Shown here piece after piece: positions 7,858 to 15,124 of a stretch of 54,920 nucleotides of DNA; position 1 is the stretch's first letter; each line of letters begins with the position of its first letter. A program made the position numbers and the translations under genes. The stretch spans positions 1 through 54,920 of IMG/VR virus record IMGVR_UViG_3300013005_000046. One strand, given 5' to 3'. The notes below the pieces were generated by a model. The model did no database searches and had not been told where the DNA came from. It worked only from the letters and a program-made list of their open reading frames with translations. The stretch comes from a virus.

Positions 7858-8871
7858 TTAGCAACGAGGTGGGCAACCGCCAACAAACCTAGGTGGGAAG
7901 AACGGGAACCTAGGTGGGAAGAACGGAGGGAAAAACGGGAACCTAGGTGGGAAAAACGGAGGGAAAAACGGAGGGAAGAACGGAGGGAAAAACGGTGGTG
8001 TATATACCGCTGCACAAGCTTCTACAAATGACAATGCTGACTGACTGCAGTCTTCTTTTGTTGTTGTAGTTGTACAGTTTCGAACGCTGCCTCCTTTGGT
8101 GGATTGGCAAGTTCCACAGGTTGTAGTGCTTCTTGGCGTACATCTAGTTTCATAATCAGTGTAAGTGCTGCAGTCAGCTTTTTGACAAGTTCTAGATCTT
8201 TCCTGAACCCCAGGTGCAGAAGCTGACCAACTACTCCAAGCACCAAAGCAACCAGCTTGACAGCATACAACAGTTTGCACTTCTGGGTATGGAGAACAAT
8301 CTGCTCTAGTATTAGTTCTAGTTCTAGTTCTTGTACCACCAGTACCGTAAAGAATTTGGCAAGGGCTAAAAGCAGACCAAAGGCCTTCGGTTGGAGTACA
8401 TGTTTTTGCTGGAGGAACATATCCACATGATACGCTATTTGGAAAAGTGTCAGTTCCTATAAATGGTTCGCAAGGATCGTAACCCTGAAATACTCCGTCA
8501 AAAAAGTATGGTCGATGACGATATTGTGTTGATGTTGTTATTTCAGTAAAAGTTCCAGGAACACATCTAGTCTGAGTGGTTGTGTAATCGGGCGAGCAGT
8601 CTCCATATGTTACTGTTGGAGTGTATGCAACATAAACGTAGTTTTCAAAAGATATTGCAGTTTCATACTCTACTAAAGTCCCGCTAGCAATTGATTGAGA
8701 GAATACCTTATCTCCTAAAGATGATGAAGACGTTGTAGATGTTGAACTGCCAGAAAATTTTAAACCAGCATTTTGTATTGCAGAAGTGGCTTCGGAGGTA
8801 GTTAGTCCAGAAAGATTAGGAACTAAAACCATTCCTTTAGAAGAGCCAAATCTAGCAATAATTCCTAACAT
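7858..8871 (-). CDS. PASTA + thrombospondin-type-1-like + PFFP-repeat surface protein
   Basis: 337 aa. Residues about 14-80 (MVLVPNLSGLTTSEATSA, then KVFSQSIASGTLVEY) match a PASTA domain, a fold that can bind peptidoglycan. Residues about 85-285 are Cys-rich with thrombospondin type 1-like features: LWSAFSPC, GAWSSWSASAPGVQERSRTC and repeated TRTRTRT tracts. The last 50 residues are PFFPPFFPPRFP repeats ending GGCPPRC. It starts eight bases after the preceding fibre gene, with the AAAGAG stretch in between. A cell-wall-contacting tail tip role is inferred. Confidence 0.75.
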   Translation of the reverse strand: MLGIIARFGSSKGMVLVPNLSGLTTSEATSAIQNAGLKFSGSSTSTTSSSSLGDKVFSQSIASGTLVEYETAISFENYVYVAYTPTVTYGDCSPDYTTTQTRCVPGTFTEITTSTQYRHRPYFFDGVFQGYDPCEPFIGTDTFPNSVSCGYVPPAKTCTPTEGLWSAFSPCQILYGTGGTRTRTRTNTRADCSPYPEVQTVVCCQAGCFGAWSSWSASAPGVQERSRTCQKADCSTYTDYETRCTPRSTTTCGTCQSTKGGSVRNCTTTTTKEDCSQSALSFVEACAAVYTPPFFPPFFPPFFPPFFPPRFPFFPPFFPPRFPFFPPRFVGGCPPRC

Positions 8872-8880
8872 GACTCTTTC

Positions 8881-9498
8881 CTATGCCGTCAAATCACCAA
8901 TTAAAATCCAAGTATCGGTATCTTTTTTAATTAGGGTTGCTGGAGAATATCTAGACGATATTTTTTTATTAGAGCTCTTGCTTAGAATTGTTGTAGTTAC
9001 TCCATTTGCTGCAGCAAAAGATGTTTGTCCAGGACCAGTCTGAACAAATGCTATCTGAGTTCCTATTAAGAATGGCACTGATGCATTTGTAGGAATTGTT
9101 ACTGTATTCGCAGTACCAGCATCCATCTCAATAGTTCTTCCAGCATCAGAAATTTCTAGTACATGTCCAGCAGTTTTAGTAAGTAAGCTAGCATTTTCAC
9201 CATAAACTCTCCAGGCACCGTTAAAATAATACTGAATTTGATTTAACTGTCTTACAAATACAACGATTCCGTTTGTTGGAGCTGTAATAGCTGCATCTCT
9301 GGCTGCTGCGTCTGCAAAATTATTTACCCCAGCTTTTGCGTTTAAAACAGAATTAAAGTTTACTGTATTAGAAAAGTTGTGAATTCCAGACCAAGCAAAT
9401 GCTTCTGATGTGTTTGTATATCCAGCGACTGGATACCATGTATCGCTTGGCTGGTCATAGATATATGCAATTTTTCCAACATTACTAATAGTAGACAT
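8881..9498 (-). CDS. Tail fibre / minor tail protein
   Basis: 205 aa. The start is ATG 9498, preceded by TAGGAG and overlapping the upstream stop as TAATG. An in-frame ATG at 9519 is less likely. It includes GVNNFADAAARDAAI and YYFNGAWRVY, motifs common in phage fibre and tail tip proteins. The C-terminal domain, ending TWILIGDLTA, is homologous to the end of the large fibre at 1708-3729. There is no slippery heptamer at this end. Confidence 0.75.
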   Translation of the reverse strand: MSTISNVGKIAYIYDQPSDTWYPVAGYTNTSEAFAWSGIHNFSNTVNFNSVLNAKAGVNNFADAAARDAAITAPTNGIVVFVRQLNQIQYYFNGAWRVYGENASLLTKTAGHVLEISDAGRTIEMDAGTANTVTIPTNASVPFLIGTQIAFVQTGPGQTSFAAANGVTTTILSKSSNKKISSRYSPATLIKKDTDTWILIGDLTA

Positions 9499-10097
9499 TA
9501 TACTCCTAGAGGTCTCCATCCAACTGACGAATCAAAAACATACATCATTAGCGGTACAGAATCTTTATCTACCCACAAAGATCCTTCTACAACATTTGTA
9601 TTTGATGGTGGGGAATTTTGATATTTTGCAACTTGCCCAGTTCTGACCCAAGAAGTTCCTGTTTCGTCATAAACATATGTATTTACGAATTGATCATCTT
9701 TGTCTACCCAAATCATTCCATCTTTTAAATTTGTTGTTGGTTGAGAATTTTGATACTTAACAACGGATGGAACAGAAACTAATGTTTCGTCAAATATTGG
9801 TGCAGCTGAGTCAGCATCTACCCACAAGAATCCATTTGGAACGGATGTTGGTTCATTGGCCTGATATCCAGAACCAATTCCAGTAGATTCTACAATCTGA
9901 ACTCTGTCGGATATAGACTTAAAATAACCAGCAACAGACTTCGAGGTTACTCCAGCTAAATTTGAAGGTGGTGTCTTAGATCCATAGTGATAAATTCTAA
10001 GGGCTTCCTGAATATCAGCATTATCTGATAATCCAGGTATAGAGGTATTAAACGGACCAGTACCACCAGATGTGCCATCAATATTTTCAATTGCCAT
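9498..10097 (-). CDS. Minor tail protein with repeated LWVDKD motifs
   Basis: 199 aa. Three copies of a short repeat, (V)KYQNSxP...G-x-(L/I)WVDxD, occur near residues 90-100, 115-135 and 155-180. Such repeats are typical of phage proteins that bind through small beta-hairpin modules. ATG 10097 has a weak ribosome site (GGTGAT). It is coupled to the downstream fibre gene by a one-base TAATG overlap, so both are made together. Specific function unknown. Confidence 0.65.
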   Translation of the reverse strand: MAIENIDGTSGGTGPFNTSIPGLSDNADIQEALRIYHYGSKTPPSNLAGVTSKSVAGYFKSISDRVQIVESTGIGSGYQANEPTSVPNGFLWVDADSAAPIFDETLVSVPSVVKYQNSQPTTNLKDGMIWVDKDDQFVNTYVYDETGTSWVRTGQVAKYQNSPPSNTNVVEGSLWVDKDSVPLMMYVFDSSVGWRPLGV

Positions 10098-10130
10098 TTT
10101 TTATCACCAAATAAATTCTATCATTATATG

Positions 10131-10919
10131 TTAAATCTCCAAAGATCCAATATTAGCAGTAACTACAAAGTTTAACTCTTTAATTCCAGTTACCGCTTCC
10201 CAGGTTATAAGGTCTTCCCCAGTCTGAGACGCTGTAATATAAACTGGAAGATAAATCTTACTTCCAAGTTCGGTTAGCTCTCCCAAAGTAAGACCAGAAG
10301 CAATTGGGGTTTCGTTACGAAGAATATATTGAATATTAAAAGTATCTACAGAAAGATTTAGTTCTGGAAAATAGTCGCTAATAGGAAAAGATAGTCCATT
10401 AATAATAATTCCAAGCTTAATCCACGGAGCTAAAGGAATAGCACTGTTATACACCATAAGTTCATTTGGTGTTTTAGAAACATCCAGCCATAACATTCCA
10501 TCTACTGCTGGTGATGGGGCTACTGGGCTAGGAATAATTAATCCAATACTTTCATCTGTTGGCCTTGTTGTTACTCCTGATTCAGGAACAAAAGTTACAG
10601 CCTGTCCGTTATAAAAAATTACTGGGATATTGGCAAGTGCTGTATTAGGAATAAGTCTAAGAACCTTTGACCATGTCTCTACTCCATTAACGCTACCATA
10701 CTGATATAAGAATAGGTATTCTGTATCAGAAGGCTTTTCATTAATATAAAGATCGTATGGCTGAATTGGAGGCAGGTCAACGTCTGGATCTGTTGGTTTT
10801 CCAGGGCCAGCAAAAATAAAACTTCCACGAGTCCCTTGTGCACCAAAATCAACATTTACGTCTATAGAGGCTGGACCACCATAGACAGAAACATTTTCTG
10901 AAGATAGCAGAATATCCAC
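10131..10919 (-). CDS. Minor tail / baseplate-associated protein
   Basis: 262 aa with GTG start two bases after the stop of the RGDT gene upstream (TAG-TC-GTG), so it is translationally coupled. The N-terminus has GTRGSFIFAGPGKP and DLYINEKPSDTEYLFLYQY. The middle has DGMLWLDVSKTPNELMVY, echoing the LWVD repeats of the next gene. The C-terminus is beta-rich (ELNFVVTANIGSLEI). The shared LW-D motif and synteny indicate a tail-surface structural protein. Confidence 0.65.
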   Translation of the reverse strand: MDILLSSENVSVYGGPASIDVNVDFGAQGTRGSFIFAGPGKPTDPDVDLPPIQPYDLYINEKPSDTEYLFLYQYGSVNGVETWSKVLRLIPNTALANIPVIFYNGQAVTFVPESGVTTRPTDESIGLIIPSPVAPSPAVDGMLWLDVSKTPNELMVYNSAIPLAPWIKLGIIINGLSFPISDYFPELNLSVDTFNIQYILRNETPIASGLTLGELTELGSKIYLPVYITASQTGEDLITWEAVTGIKELNFVVTANIGSLEI

Positions 10920-10921
10920 GA

Positions 10922-11293
10922 CTATACCGCCCCAGTAATCTGATTAGTAACTGAGATTGTTCCAGTTAAAAGTGTTGTGACCAAGTTATACGGAGTTCCA
11001 GTTTTACTAATCTCTATATCATAGACATAGTTTGTTGCTGTCATAGCAGTTCCGTTTGCTGGTAGGATTGCACAGTCTATGTGAGTACGGTCTGCTGAAA
11101 TTACAGAGTATGCCTGAATCTGATCTTCAAGTCCGTCTACCCCTCTTTGAGTAGAAATGGTAAACTTTGCTCCCTGAGCTAAGTCATAACCAGTCAGTGG
11201 AAATGCTGCACCGCTAGCGTCTTTGGGGTAGATCTTAAACTCATAAGTATCTCCCCTGTAATAATTAATATCAAATGTTCCTGGAAATGCCAT
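10922..11293 (-). CDS. RGDT-motif virion-associated beta protein (paralogue 2)
   Basis: 123 aa, ATG at 11293 after CAGGAGGACAG, a near-perfect ribosome site. INYYRGDTYEFKIYPKD near the N-terminus aligns with the other two RGDT proteins, and the C-terminus has TTLLTGTISVTNQITGAV. Beta-rich throughout. It is followed directly by a larger tail protein, as in the 12158 and 6600 paralogues where a coupled gene follows. Confidence 0.65.
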   Translation of the reverse strand: MAFPGTFDINYYRGDTYEFKIYPKDASGAAFPLTGYDLAQGAKFTISTQRGVDGLEDQIQAYSVISADRTHIDCAILPANGTAMTATNYVYDIEISKTGTPYNLVTTLLTGTISVTNQITGAV

Positions 11294-11320
11294 CTGTCCT
11301 CCTGTTTATATTATAACACG

Positions 11321-12058
11321 TTAACGGACTGAAATATGGATACTTTTTAGGCTTGCCATAGCGTCTAAATCAGTTCTTAGTTGTGGGATGATTCCAGACC
11401 TTTTTTCAGAATCCCCACTTAGAAAAATATTGTGAGTTTCTGAGATTAAGTATTCGTGCTGATATTTTAAGGTGGCAACAAAAGACGTCACTTCATATCC
11501 ACTATTTAAAAAATAAGACCTCAGCCAAAGCTCTGTATTTGAGTGAATTGTGGTTACTAAAAACTCATAGGTTATCTGAACTTGACTTCCAAGTTTTAAA
11601 CTTTTTAGGTTGATAGATCTTGTTTCTGGATTATATAAAGAAGCTTCTCCAGCGGGCAAGTATTTTTCTTCTGATATAGAGTCTTTACCAATAGAAAGAG
11701 TAACCCATCCGTCAGTTCCTTCGGTTGCCCCTAGTTTTATTTGATTATTTTTTAAGGCTTGATAACTAGCCCAACCTGGCTCTTGTTCATAGACTGTTTG
11801 ATAAGATTTTCCATCTTTACCAGGAAGCCCCCTATCTCCCTTTGGGCCAACTTTTCCGTCTTTACCATCTAAACCATTTTTTCCAGATAAGCCATCTTTT
11901 CCAGCTGGACCTCTATCGCCTTTTGGACCAGGATCCCCTTTAGGTCCAGGTACTGGAATAAATAAGCCCTCGTTAGGCAGAGGGATTGAACCTTCTACCT
12001 TAGAAGCATAACTGTTTTTGCTGCTAACTGGAAAATCCATGCTTTTGGAAGATGACAA
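11321..12058 (-). CDS. Collagen-like tail protein
   Basis: 245 aa. TTG start at 12058 after AAGGAT; ATG six codons later is an alternative. Residues about 37-82 form about 15 uninterrupted Gly-X-Y triplets (such as GPKGDPGPKGDRGPAGKDG), expected to make a trimeric collagen helix. A globular C-terminal domain of about 160 residues follows, with SDSEKRSGIIPQL-like polar loops and beta-strands. Phage collagen helices usually act as stiff fibre shafts. The C-terminal domain is probably the binding head. Confidence 0.75.
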   Translation of the reverse strand: MSSSKSMDFPVSSKNSYASKVEGSIPLPNEGLFIPVPGPKGDPGPKGDRGPAGKDGLSGKNGLDGKDGKVGPKGDRGLPGKDGKSYQTVYEQEPGWASYQALKNNQIKLGATEGTDGWVTLSIGKDSISEEKYLPAGEASLYNPETRSINLKSLKLGSQVQITYEFLVTTIHSNTELWLRSYFLNSGYEVTSFVATLKYQHEYLISETHNIFLSGDSEKRSGIIPQLRTDLDAMASLKSIHISVR

Positions 12059-12074
12059 GGTTTATCCTTTGGGG

Positions 12075-12158
12075 TTATTTTGTTTTGAAGACTTTATTGC
12101 TAATCCTTATAATTGGAGGAATGGCAGGTTTATTATTTGAAATTTTAATAACTGGCAT
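12075..12158 (-). CDS. Tiny basic peptide coupled to RGDT paralogue 3
   Basis: 27 aa (begins MPVIKISNNKPAIPP). Its ATG overlaps the TAA of the upstream RGDT gene as TAATG. Seven lysine/arginine residues and several isoleucines are present. Its position matches the 74-aa basic protein coupled to RGDT paralogue 1. It is short enough that chance cannot be excluded. Confidence 0.4.
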   Translation of the reverse strand: MPVIKISNNKPAIPPIIRISNKVFKTK

Positions 12159-12538
12159 TACAAACTTCCTAAGGTTATGTCCCCAAAAACTTTTATCGTT
12201 CCAATGACTGGAGTCCAAACAACGTCATCAATAGTGACCTGAAGGTCAAAGGCAAGCTCTGCGATTACTGAGTTAAATCCTGATCCCCAAAATTCTGTAA
12301 TTTCTGGAGATGCTTTGATGTCTACATAGCCATCGCCTGATACAACCTCTAGCTCATCAAGAACGTCGCCTCTGAAATCATATGATGTGGCAGCAAATAC
12401 CCAGCCTTCAGTATCAAAATAGGTTTTTTCATCGTTTTCAAGGAATTCTACACGAAGACTAGCGGTATCTCCTCTAACGACTTGCCATTTAACGTTGGCG
12501 GGATCAGCACCAAAAGTGTCAAGATTGTAATAGCTCAT
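12158..12538 (-). CDS. RGDT-motif virion-associated beta protein (paralogue 3)
   Basis: 126 aa, ATG at 12538 with a TATAAT box ending eight bases upstream (nearly leaderless). KWQVVRGDTASLRVEF at residues 17-32 aligns with paralogues 1 and 2. The C-terminus reads VVWTPVIGTIKVFGDI, matching IVWTVAQGSMIILEDV of paralogue 1. It is the first gene of the tail block in transcription order. Confidence 0.65.
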   Translation of the reverse strand: MSYYNLDTFGADPANVKWQVVRGDTASLRVEFLENDEKTYFDTEGWVFAATSYDFRGDVLDELEVVSGDGYVDIKASPEITEFWGSGFNSVIAELAFDLQVTIDDVVWTPVIGTIKVFGDITLGSL

Positions 12539-12837
12539 ATAAAGAATTATAGCATAATTAAATGACTAATACCCAGGCAAGTGGGTATGAGAGACAAACC
12601 TGGGTACTAGTCTTTAAAATTATATCATACTTGTAGTTTATCGAATTGTTATAAAATTGTTGTCAAATTGTTATCAAAAATATTGTTTGCACAAAAGTAA
12701 AAAGTGTGGTATATTGTTATAATTAGGTTTTAGAAAAGCTATATATAAATATATAAATATATTAATATATAGTATAGTTTATATATATTATATATAATAA
12801 TCGGTTTTTAAGTTTTTAGCTCTTGACGATTTAGCGA
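12539..12837. other. AT-rich intergenic segment with 11-bp iterons
   Basis: About 300 bases without a credible gene. It contains three tandem copies of an 11-bp unit TTGTTATCAAA-like (about 12648-12685) and then a very AT-rich alternating TATA tract (about 12735-12800). The same 11-bp unit recurs at 15360, 15450, 16035, 16935 and 18812. This looks like a protein-binding and duplex-melting region rather than coding sequence. Confidence 0.5.
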
Positions 12838-13194
12838 CTACTTGATTTTTTTCTTTATATCCTGAATCTCTTTTTGGATCTCCATAAATGCAAGATCTCC
12901 AGATTCTAGTCTAGCTTCTATTCTGTCTACTGCGTCTTTTAATGAGCTACCGCCATTATTTCTTAGTTCTCCGTCAATACGGTTTAAGCGTTCCATGACT
13001 CCGTGAACTTCGCCTCTGCCAGGTTTTGCTGGGGTACCAGCCCAATCTTCAATAAACTGCTCTAAGGCAGTAATGAGCTTTTTAATCTTTTTAAAAAATG
13101 GATTAATAAAAGTTGCGATAGCAAACCAGGCTCCGAGAATCGTGGCAATCCATCCAGATGCCATTAAAATCATATTAAGTTCGTCGGAAGTCAT
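12838..13194 (-). CDS. DUF2746-like membrane protein, possible holin
   Basis: 118 aa. A transmembrane segment near the N-terminus (ILMASGWIATILGAWFAIAT, about residues 9-28) is followed by a charged, coiled-coil C-terminal half (MERLNRIDGELRN, DAVDRIEARLES, KEIQDIKKKIK). Length and layout fit the DUF2746 family of actinobacteriophage membrane proteins, often near lysis genes. A holin or spanin-like role is plausible. It is flanked by AT-rich regulatory sequence rather than an endolysin. Confidence 0.6.
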   Translation of the reverse strand: MTSDELNMILMASGWIATILGAWFAIATFINPFFKKIKKLITALEQFIEDWAGTPAKPGRGEVHGVMERLNRIDGELRNNGGSSLKDAVDRIEARLESGDLAFMEIQKEIQDIKKKIK

Positions 13195-13354
13195 AATGTT
13201 ATAATTATAATATAGTTTTTAAAGTTCGACGGCATAAAGCGATTTTTAAAACGGCGATTTTAAATTCGGCGGTATAGAGATACCAAACACCACCCCCTAC
13301 AACAAATGCATGTCCCATGCAACTATGTAGGATTAGGTGTGATATAATTCATTT
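13195..13354. promoter_or_regulatory. Divergent promoter region with TTCGGCGGTA element
   Basis: Separates the minus gene ending upstream from the plus gene at 13355. It contains AAATTCGGCGGTATAG near 13262-13277, also found (other strand) near 28299 and 30124, a short palindrome TGCATGTCCCATGCA, and TATAAT (13343-13348) six bases before ATG 13355. A second TATAAT-like box faces left for the gene at 12838-13194. Confidence 0.5.
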
Positions 13355-13552
13355 ATGGGAGACGTCACATTCTTTGATCTATTTGATCCAAACCAACCTC
13401 GTAGCGATAAAGAGCTAATTGAGAAGAGGCTAGCTATTTGCAATGCCTGTCCCGATTTAAAGAAAAATACCAAAAGATGCAAGCACTGTGGCTGCTTTAT
13501 GGAATTAAAGACTACTCTTAGCCAGGCTAGCTGTCCAATAGGAAAATGGTAA
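13355..13552 (+). CDS. Cys-rich zinc-ribbon-like protein (paralogue of 7276-7515)
   Basis: 65 aa, leaderless (TATAAT then six bases then ATG). Cysteines are arranged ICNACPDL, then CKHCGCFMELKTTL, then SCPIGKW at the end, as in the paralogue at 7276-7515 but without its longer N-terminal arm. Metal binding is likely, function unknown. It is the first rightward gene of the central region. Confidence 0.7.
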   Translation: MGDVTFFDLFDPNQPRSDKELIEKRLAICNACPDLKKNTKRCKHCGCFMELKTTLSQASCPIGKW

Positions 13553-13741
13553 TATGATTCTTTCAATAAATACGCTGTACGGGCTTATAAGGCTTCAGAA
13601 GATGTCGACCTACTCATTACATGCTTTATATGCTGTAATGGCTTCAGGATGGCATACAGGGGTTAATAGGGGGTTATTGTTGTTTGGTCGTCAAGAAAGA
13701 ATTCTTGGACTTATACCCTCGAAAAATATGAGAATCTAAAA

Positions 13742-13801
13742 TTAGTTAGATTCAGGCTGTGGATTTTGTTTTCCACAACCACAATTAGTACAATTACACA
13801 T
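13742..13801 (-). CDS. 19-aa cysteine-rich peptide with leaderless promoter
   Basis: Reads MCNCTNCGCGKQNPQPESN: four cysteines in the first nine residues, metallothionein-like in miniature. A TATAAT box (13813-13808) ends exactly seven bases before the A of ATG, the same spacing seen at about 20 other genes here. It is divergent from the HTH gene at 13831. Short length keeps confidence moderate. Confidence 0.45.
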   Translation of the reverse strand: MCNCTNCGCGKQNPQPESN

Positions 13802-13830
13802 AAAATAATTATATCACGATAGGAGACAAA

Positions 13831-14007
13831 ATGGAGAAGAAGCCTTATATTAAGTATTATGAGGATAGGGATTGGTTGCAGAACGAATACAGTACCTTGC
13901 AAAAATCATCAAGAGAGATTGGCAATGATTTGCATGTATCTTATAAGCTAATTGAGATTTGGCTGAAGAAGTTCAATATCCCTGTCAGACAGCCTATTTC
14001 TTATTAG
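13831..14007 (+). CDS. Small helix-turn-helix DNA-binding protein
   Basis: 58 aa, ATG at 13831 after GATAGGAGACAAA. Residues 14-51 (WLQNEYSTLQKSSREIGND, then LHVSYKLIEIWLKKFNIPVR) have the layout of an HTH: the turn at GNDLHVS and a recognition helix ending WLKKF. This single-HTH type occurs alone or attached to phage homing endonucleases. A regulator of the switch region is plausible. Confidence 0.65.
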   Translation: MEKKPYIKYYEDRDWLQNEYSTLQKSSREIGNDLHVSYKLIEIWLKKFNIPVRQPISY

Positions 14008-14080
14008 GTTTCTGGCTGCACCTATTGCAAAACATGTCTTGAAAGATCTTTAGTGCCCATGGGCATGATGGCTTATCCAT
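13994..14080 (-). CDS. 28-aa hypothetical peptide, leaderless
   Basis: Begins MDKPSCPWALKIFQDMFCN and ends in a lysine-rich tail, with three cysteines in all. TACAAT (14092-14087) ends seven bases before ATG 14080. Its end overlaps the HTH gene convergently by 14 bases. It is supported mainly by the promoter-to-ATG spacing. Confidence 0.4.
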   Translation of the reverse strand: MDKPSCPWALKIFQDMFCNRCSQKPNKK

Positions 14081-14102
14081 AGGATTATTGTATACCCGAT
14101 TT

Positions 14103-14126
14103 TTTAAAAAATAGCCAAATGTGGCT
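14103..14126 (-). terminator. Intrinsic terminator of a 26-aa membrane peptide gene
   Basis: On the minus strand the stem AGCCA/TGGCT with a CATT loop is followed by a run of T (ATTTTTT). It lies immediately after the stop codon at 14127. This isolates a one-gene transcription unit. Confidence 0.6.
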
Positions 14127-14207
14127 TTAGGGTTTATCTTTGTAGCGTATCAGGATATAGATCATAGCTCCTGTGAATAGGAAGAATACTATATGTGGCC
14201 AGTCCAT
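14127..14207 (-). CDS. 26-aa single-pass membrane peptide
   Basis: Begins MDWPHIVFFLFTGAMIYILI and ends RYKDKP: one transmembrane helix and a charged C-terminus. It has its own TATAAT box (14219-14214) with ATG exactly seven bases beyond, and its own terminator. A similar peptide (ending LLYLNKP) lies at 26737-26820. A small toxin-like or membrane-modulating role is possible but unproven. Confidence 0.55.
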   Translation of the reverse strand: MDWPHIVFFLFTGAMIYILIRYKDKP

Positions 14208-14451
14208 GATCTTATTATACCCCCGAATTTGTGCGTTCACACGAAAATCTGAAAAATTTTAAATTTACCAAAATCTGAATATTTCTAACAAGTGTATGAT
14301 GCATAATTTGTATAAAAAAACAAGTGATTATTAGTGAGCACACACACGCCCAAATAATAATAACTTGATTTCTATCTAGTGCCAGCAACTAGTGCCAGCA
14401 TTTTTATAAACAGTAGTGCCACTATTTTTGTGAACACTACTGCCACATTTT
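14208..14451. other. Non-coding segment with short repeats and fold-backs
   Basis: No gene seen. Direct repeats of AGTGCCAGCA occur near 14380-14402, and an 8-bp inverted repeat CAGTAGTG/CACTACTG lies near 14411-14447 with T/A tracts. These follow the minus gene at 14452 and may end its transcript. Confidence 0.4.
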
Positions 14452-14667
14452 TTATTTGATAATGCTTAGACTAGCTAATGCGTCTTCCGCATTGTCAAAC
14501 ATTGCAGTAAAAGCATTTAGACTTTTTTGCTTTCGCAATTCGCCACACACTTTCAAATCGTGATTAGCTTTCCAAGCTTTAGCGTGAAGGTAATAGCTAA
14601 CGCTATCTTCCTGAGTGTAGTTGCAGTTAGTGCAAACAGTTTTTCTATACATTGTAGTTTTAGTCAT
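14452..14667 (-). CDS. Small zinc-finger-like protein
   Basis: 71 aa, ATG at 14667 after AAAAGGAAAA. Contains VCTNCNYTQEDSVSYYLHAK with a later H and C (HDLKVC), a possible C-x2-C...H...C site. Last gene of a four-gene minus operon (15124 to 14452) of very small proteins. Function unknown. Confidence 0.6.
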   Translation of the reverse strand: MTKTTMYRKTVCTNCNYTQEDSVSYYLHAKAWKANHDLKVCGELRKQKSLNAFTAMFDNAEDALASLSIIK

Positions 14668-14766
14668 TTATTTATTTTCCTTTTCATTGAGAGAGATAGT
14701 TAGTGTAGTGATAGAAGAGATAGCATTGTCGTATTCTTCCCAAGTGTCGAAGGTTAGTGTTATCAA
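14668..14766 (-). CDS. 32-aa peptide, paralogue of the plus-strand gene at 15691
   Basis: TTG start overlapping the upstream TGA. Sequence ITLTFDTWEEYDNAISS aligns with ITLTFETWEEFDNAISG of the plus-strand gene at 15691-15786. The stop TAA directly abuts the next ATG. The paralogy is the reason to believe a gene this short with a TTG start. Confidence 0.5.
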   Translation of the reverse strand: MITLTFDTWEEYDNAISSITTLTISLNEKENK

Positions 14767-14921
14767 ACTCTACCCCCAAAACTTTTGACTAACTTAGTTA
14801 GTGATAGCAATTCATTTTGGAATTGTGGCGTAAGCTCTACGCCGTTAGCAATAGAAGAATTAGCTATTTTTAGCATAGTATCGTATTGCTTTTGGTAATA
14901 AGCTACTGATTTGATTTTCAT
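14763..14921 (-). CDS. 52-aa hypothetical protein
   Basis: Begins MKIKSVAYYQKQYDTMLKI, mostly helical and polar, ending SFGGRV. It starts two bases after the TAG of the upstream Cys-rich gene and overlaps the next start, so it is part of a coupled minus operon. No recognised domain. Confidence 0.55.
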   Translation of the reverse strand: MKIKSVAYYQKQYDTMLKIANSSIANGVELTPQFQNELLSLTKLVKSFGGRV

Positions 14922-14923
14922 AA

Positions 14924-15124
14924 CTATTCACCGTCCCAACACTCAGGGCTTGACTCGCAAGACTCCCAATAGGCGAAACTTGAACAAAAGGCACAGCCTT
15001 GAAACTTATCGTGTTGGACACAGTAATACCTATCTTGGTATTCCTCGCAACAGCGGAATAGGTCATCACCGCTTAGGGTGTAGTAAAAGCCTTCAGGCTT
15101 TAGAATTGTTTTGACTTGAGTCAT
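14924..15124 (-). CDS. Cys-rich hypothetical protein
   Basis: 66 aa, ATG at 15124 after GAAAGGATACAAATT. The sequence contains FRCCEEYQDRYYC, FQGCAFCSSF and ESCESSPECWDGE: eight cysteines, suggesting metal binding or disulfides. First gene of the minus operon running to 14452. Its ribosome site and position mirror those of the Cys-rich 46-aa gene at 15551 on the other strand, but the sequences are only loosely alike. Confidence 0.6.
   Translation of the reverse strand: MTQVKTILKPEGFYYTLSGDDLFRCCEEYQDRYYCVQHDKFQGCAFCSSFAYWESCESSPECWDGE

Noticed and set aside
10922-12538. RGD motifs read as integrin-binding sites
   Set aside because: The host is bacterial; RGDT lies in a conserved beta-strand of a virion protein family and is probably structural.
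13554-13739. 61-aa frame on the plus strand after the zinc-ribbon gene
   Set aside because: No clear ribosome site, odd composition and no link to a known family; the segment is more likely non-coding. Kept out of the gene list.
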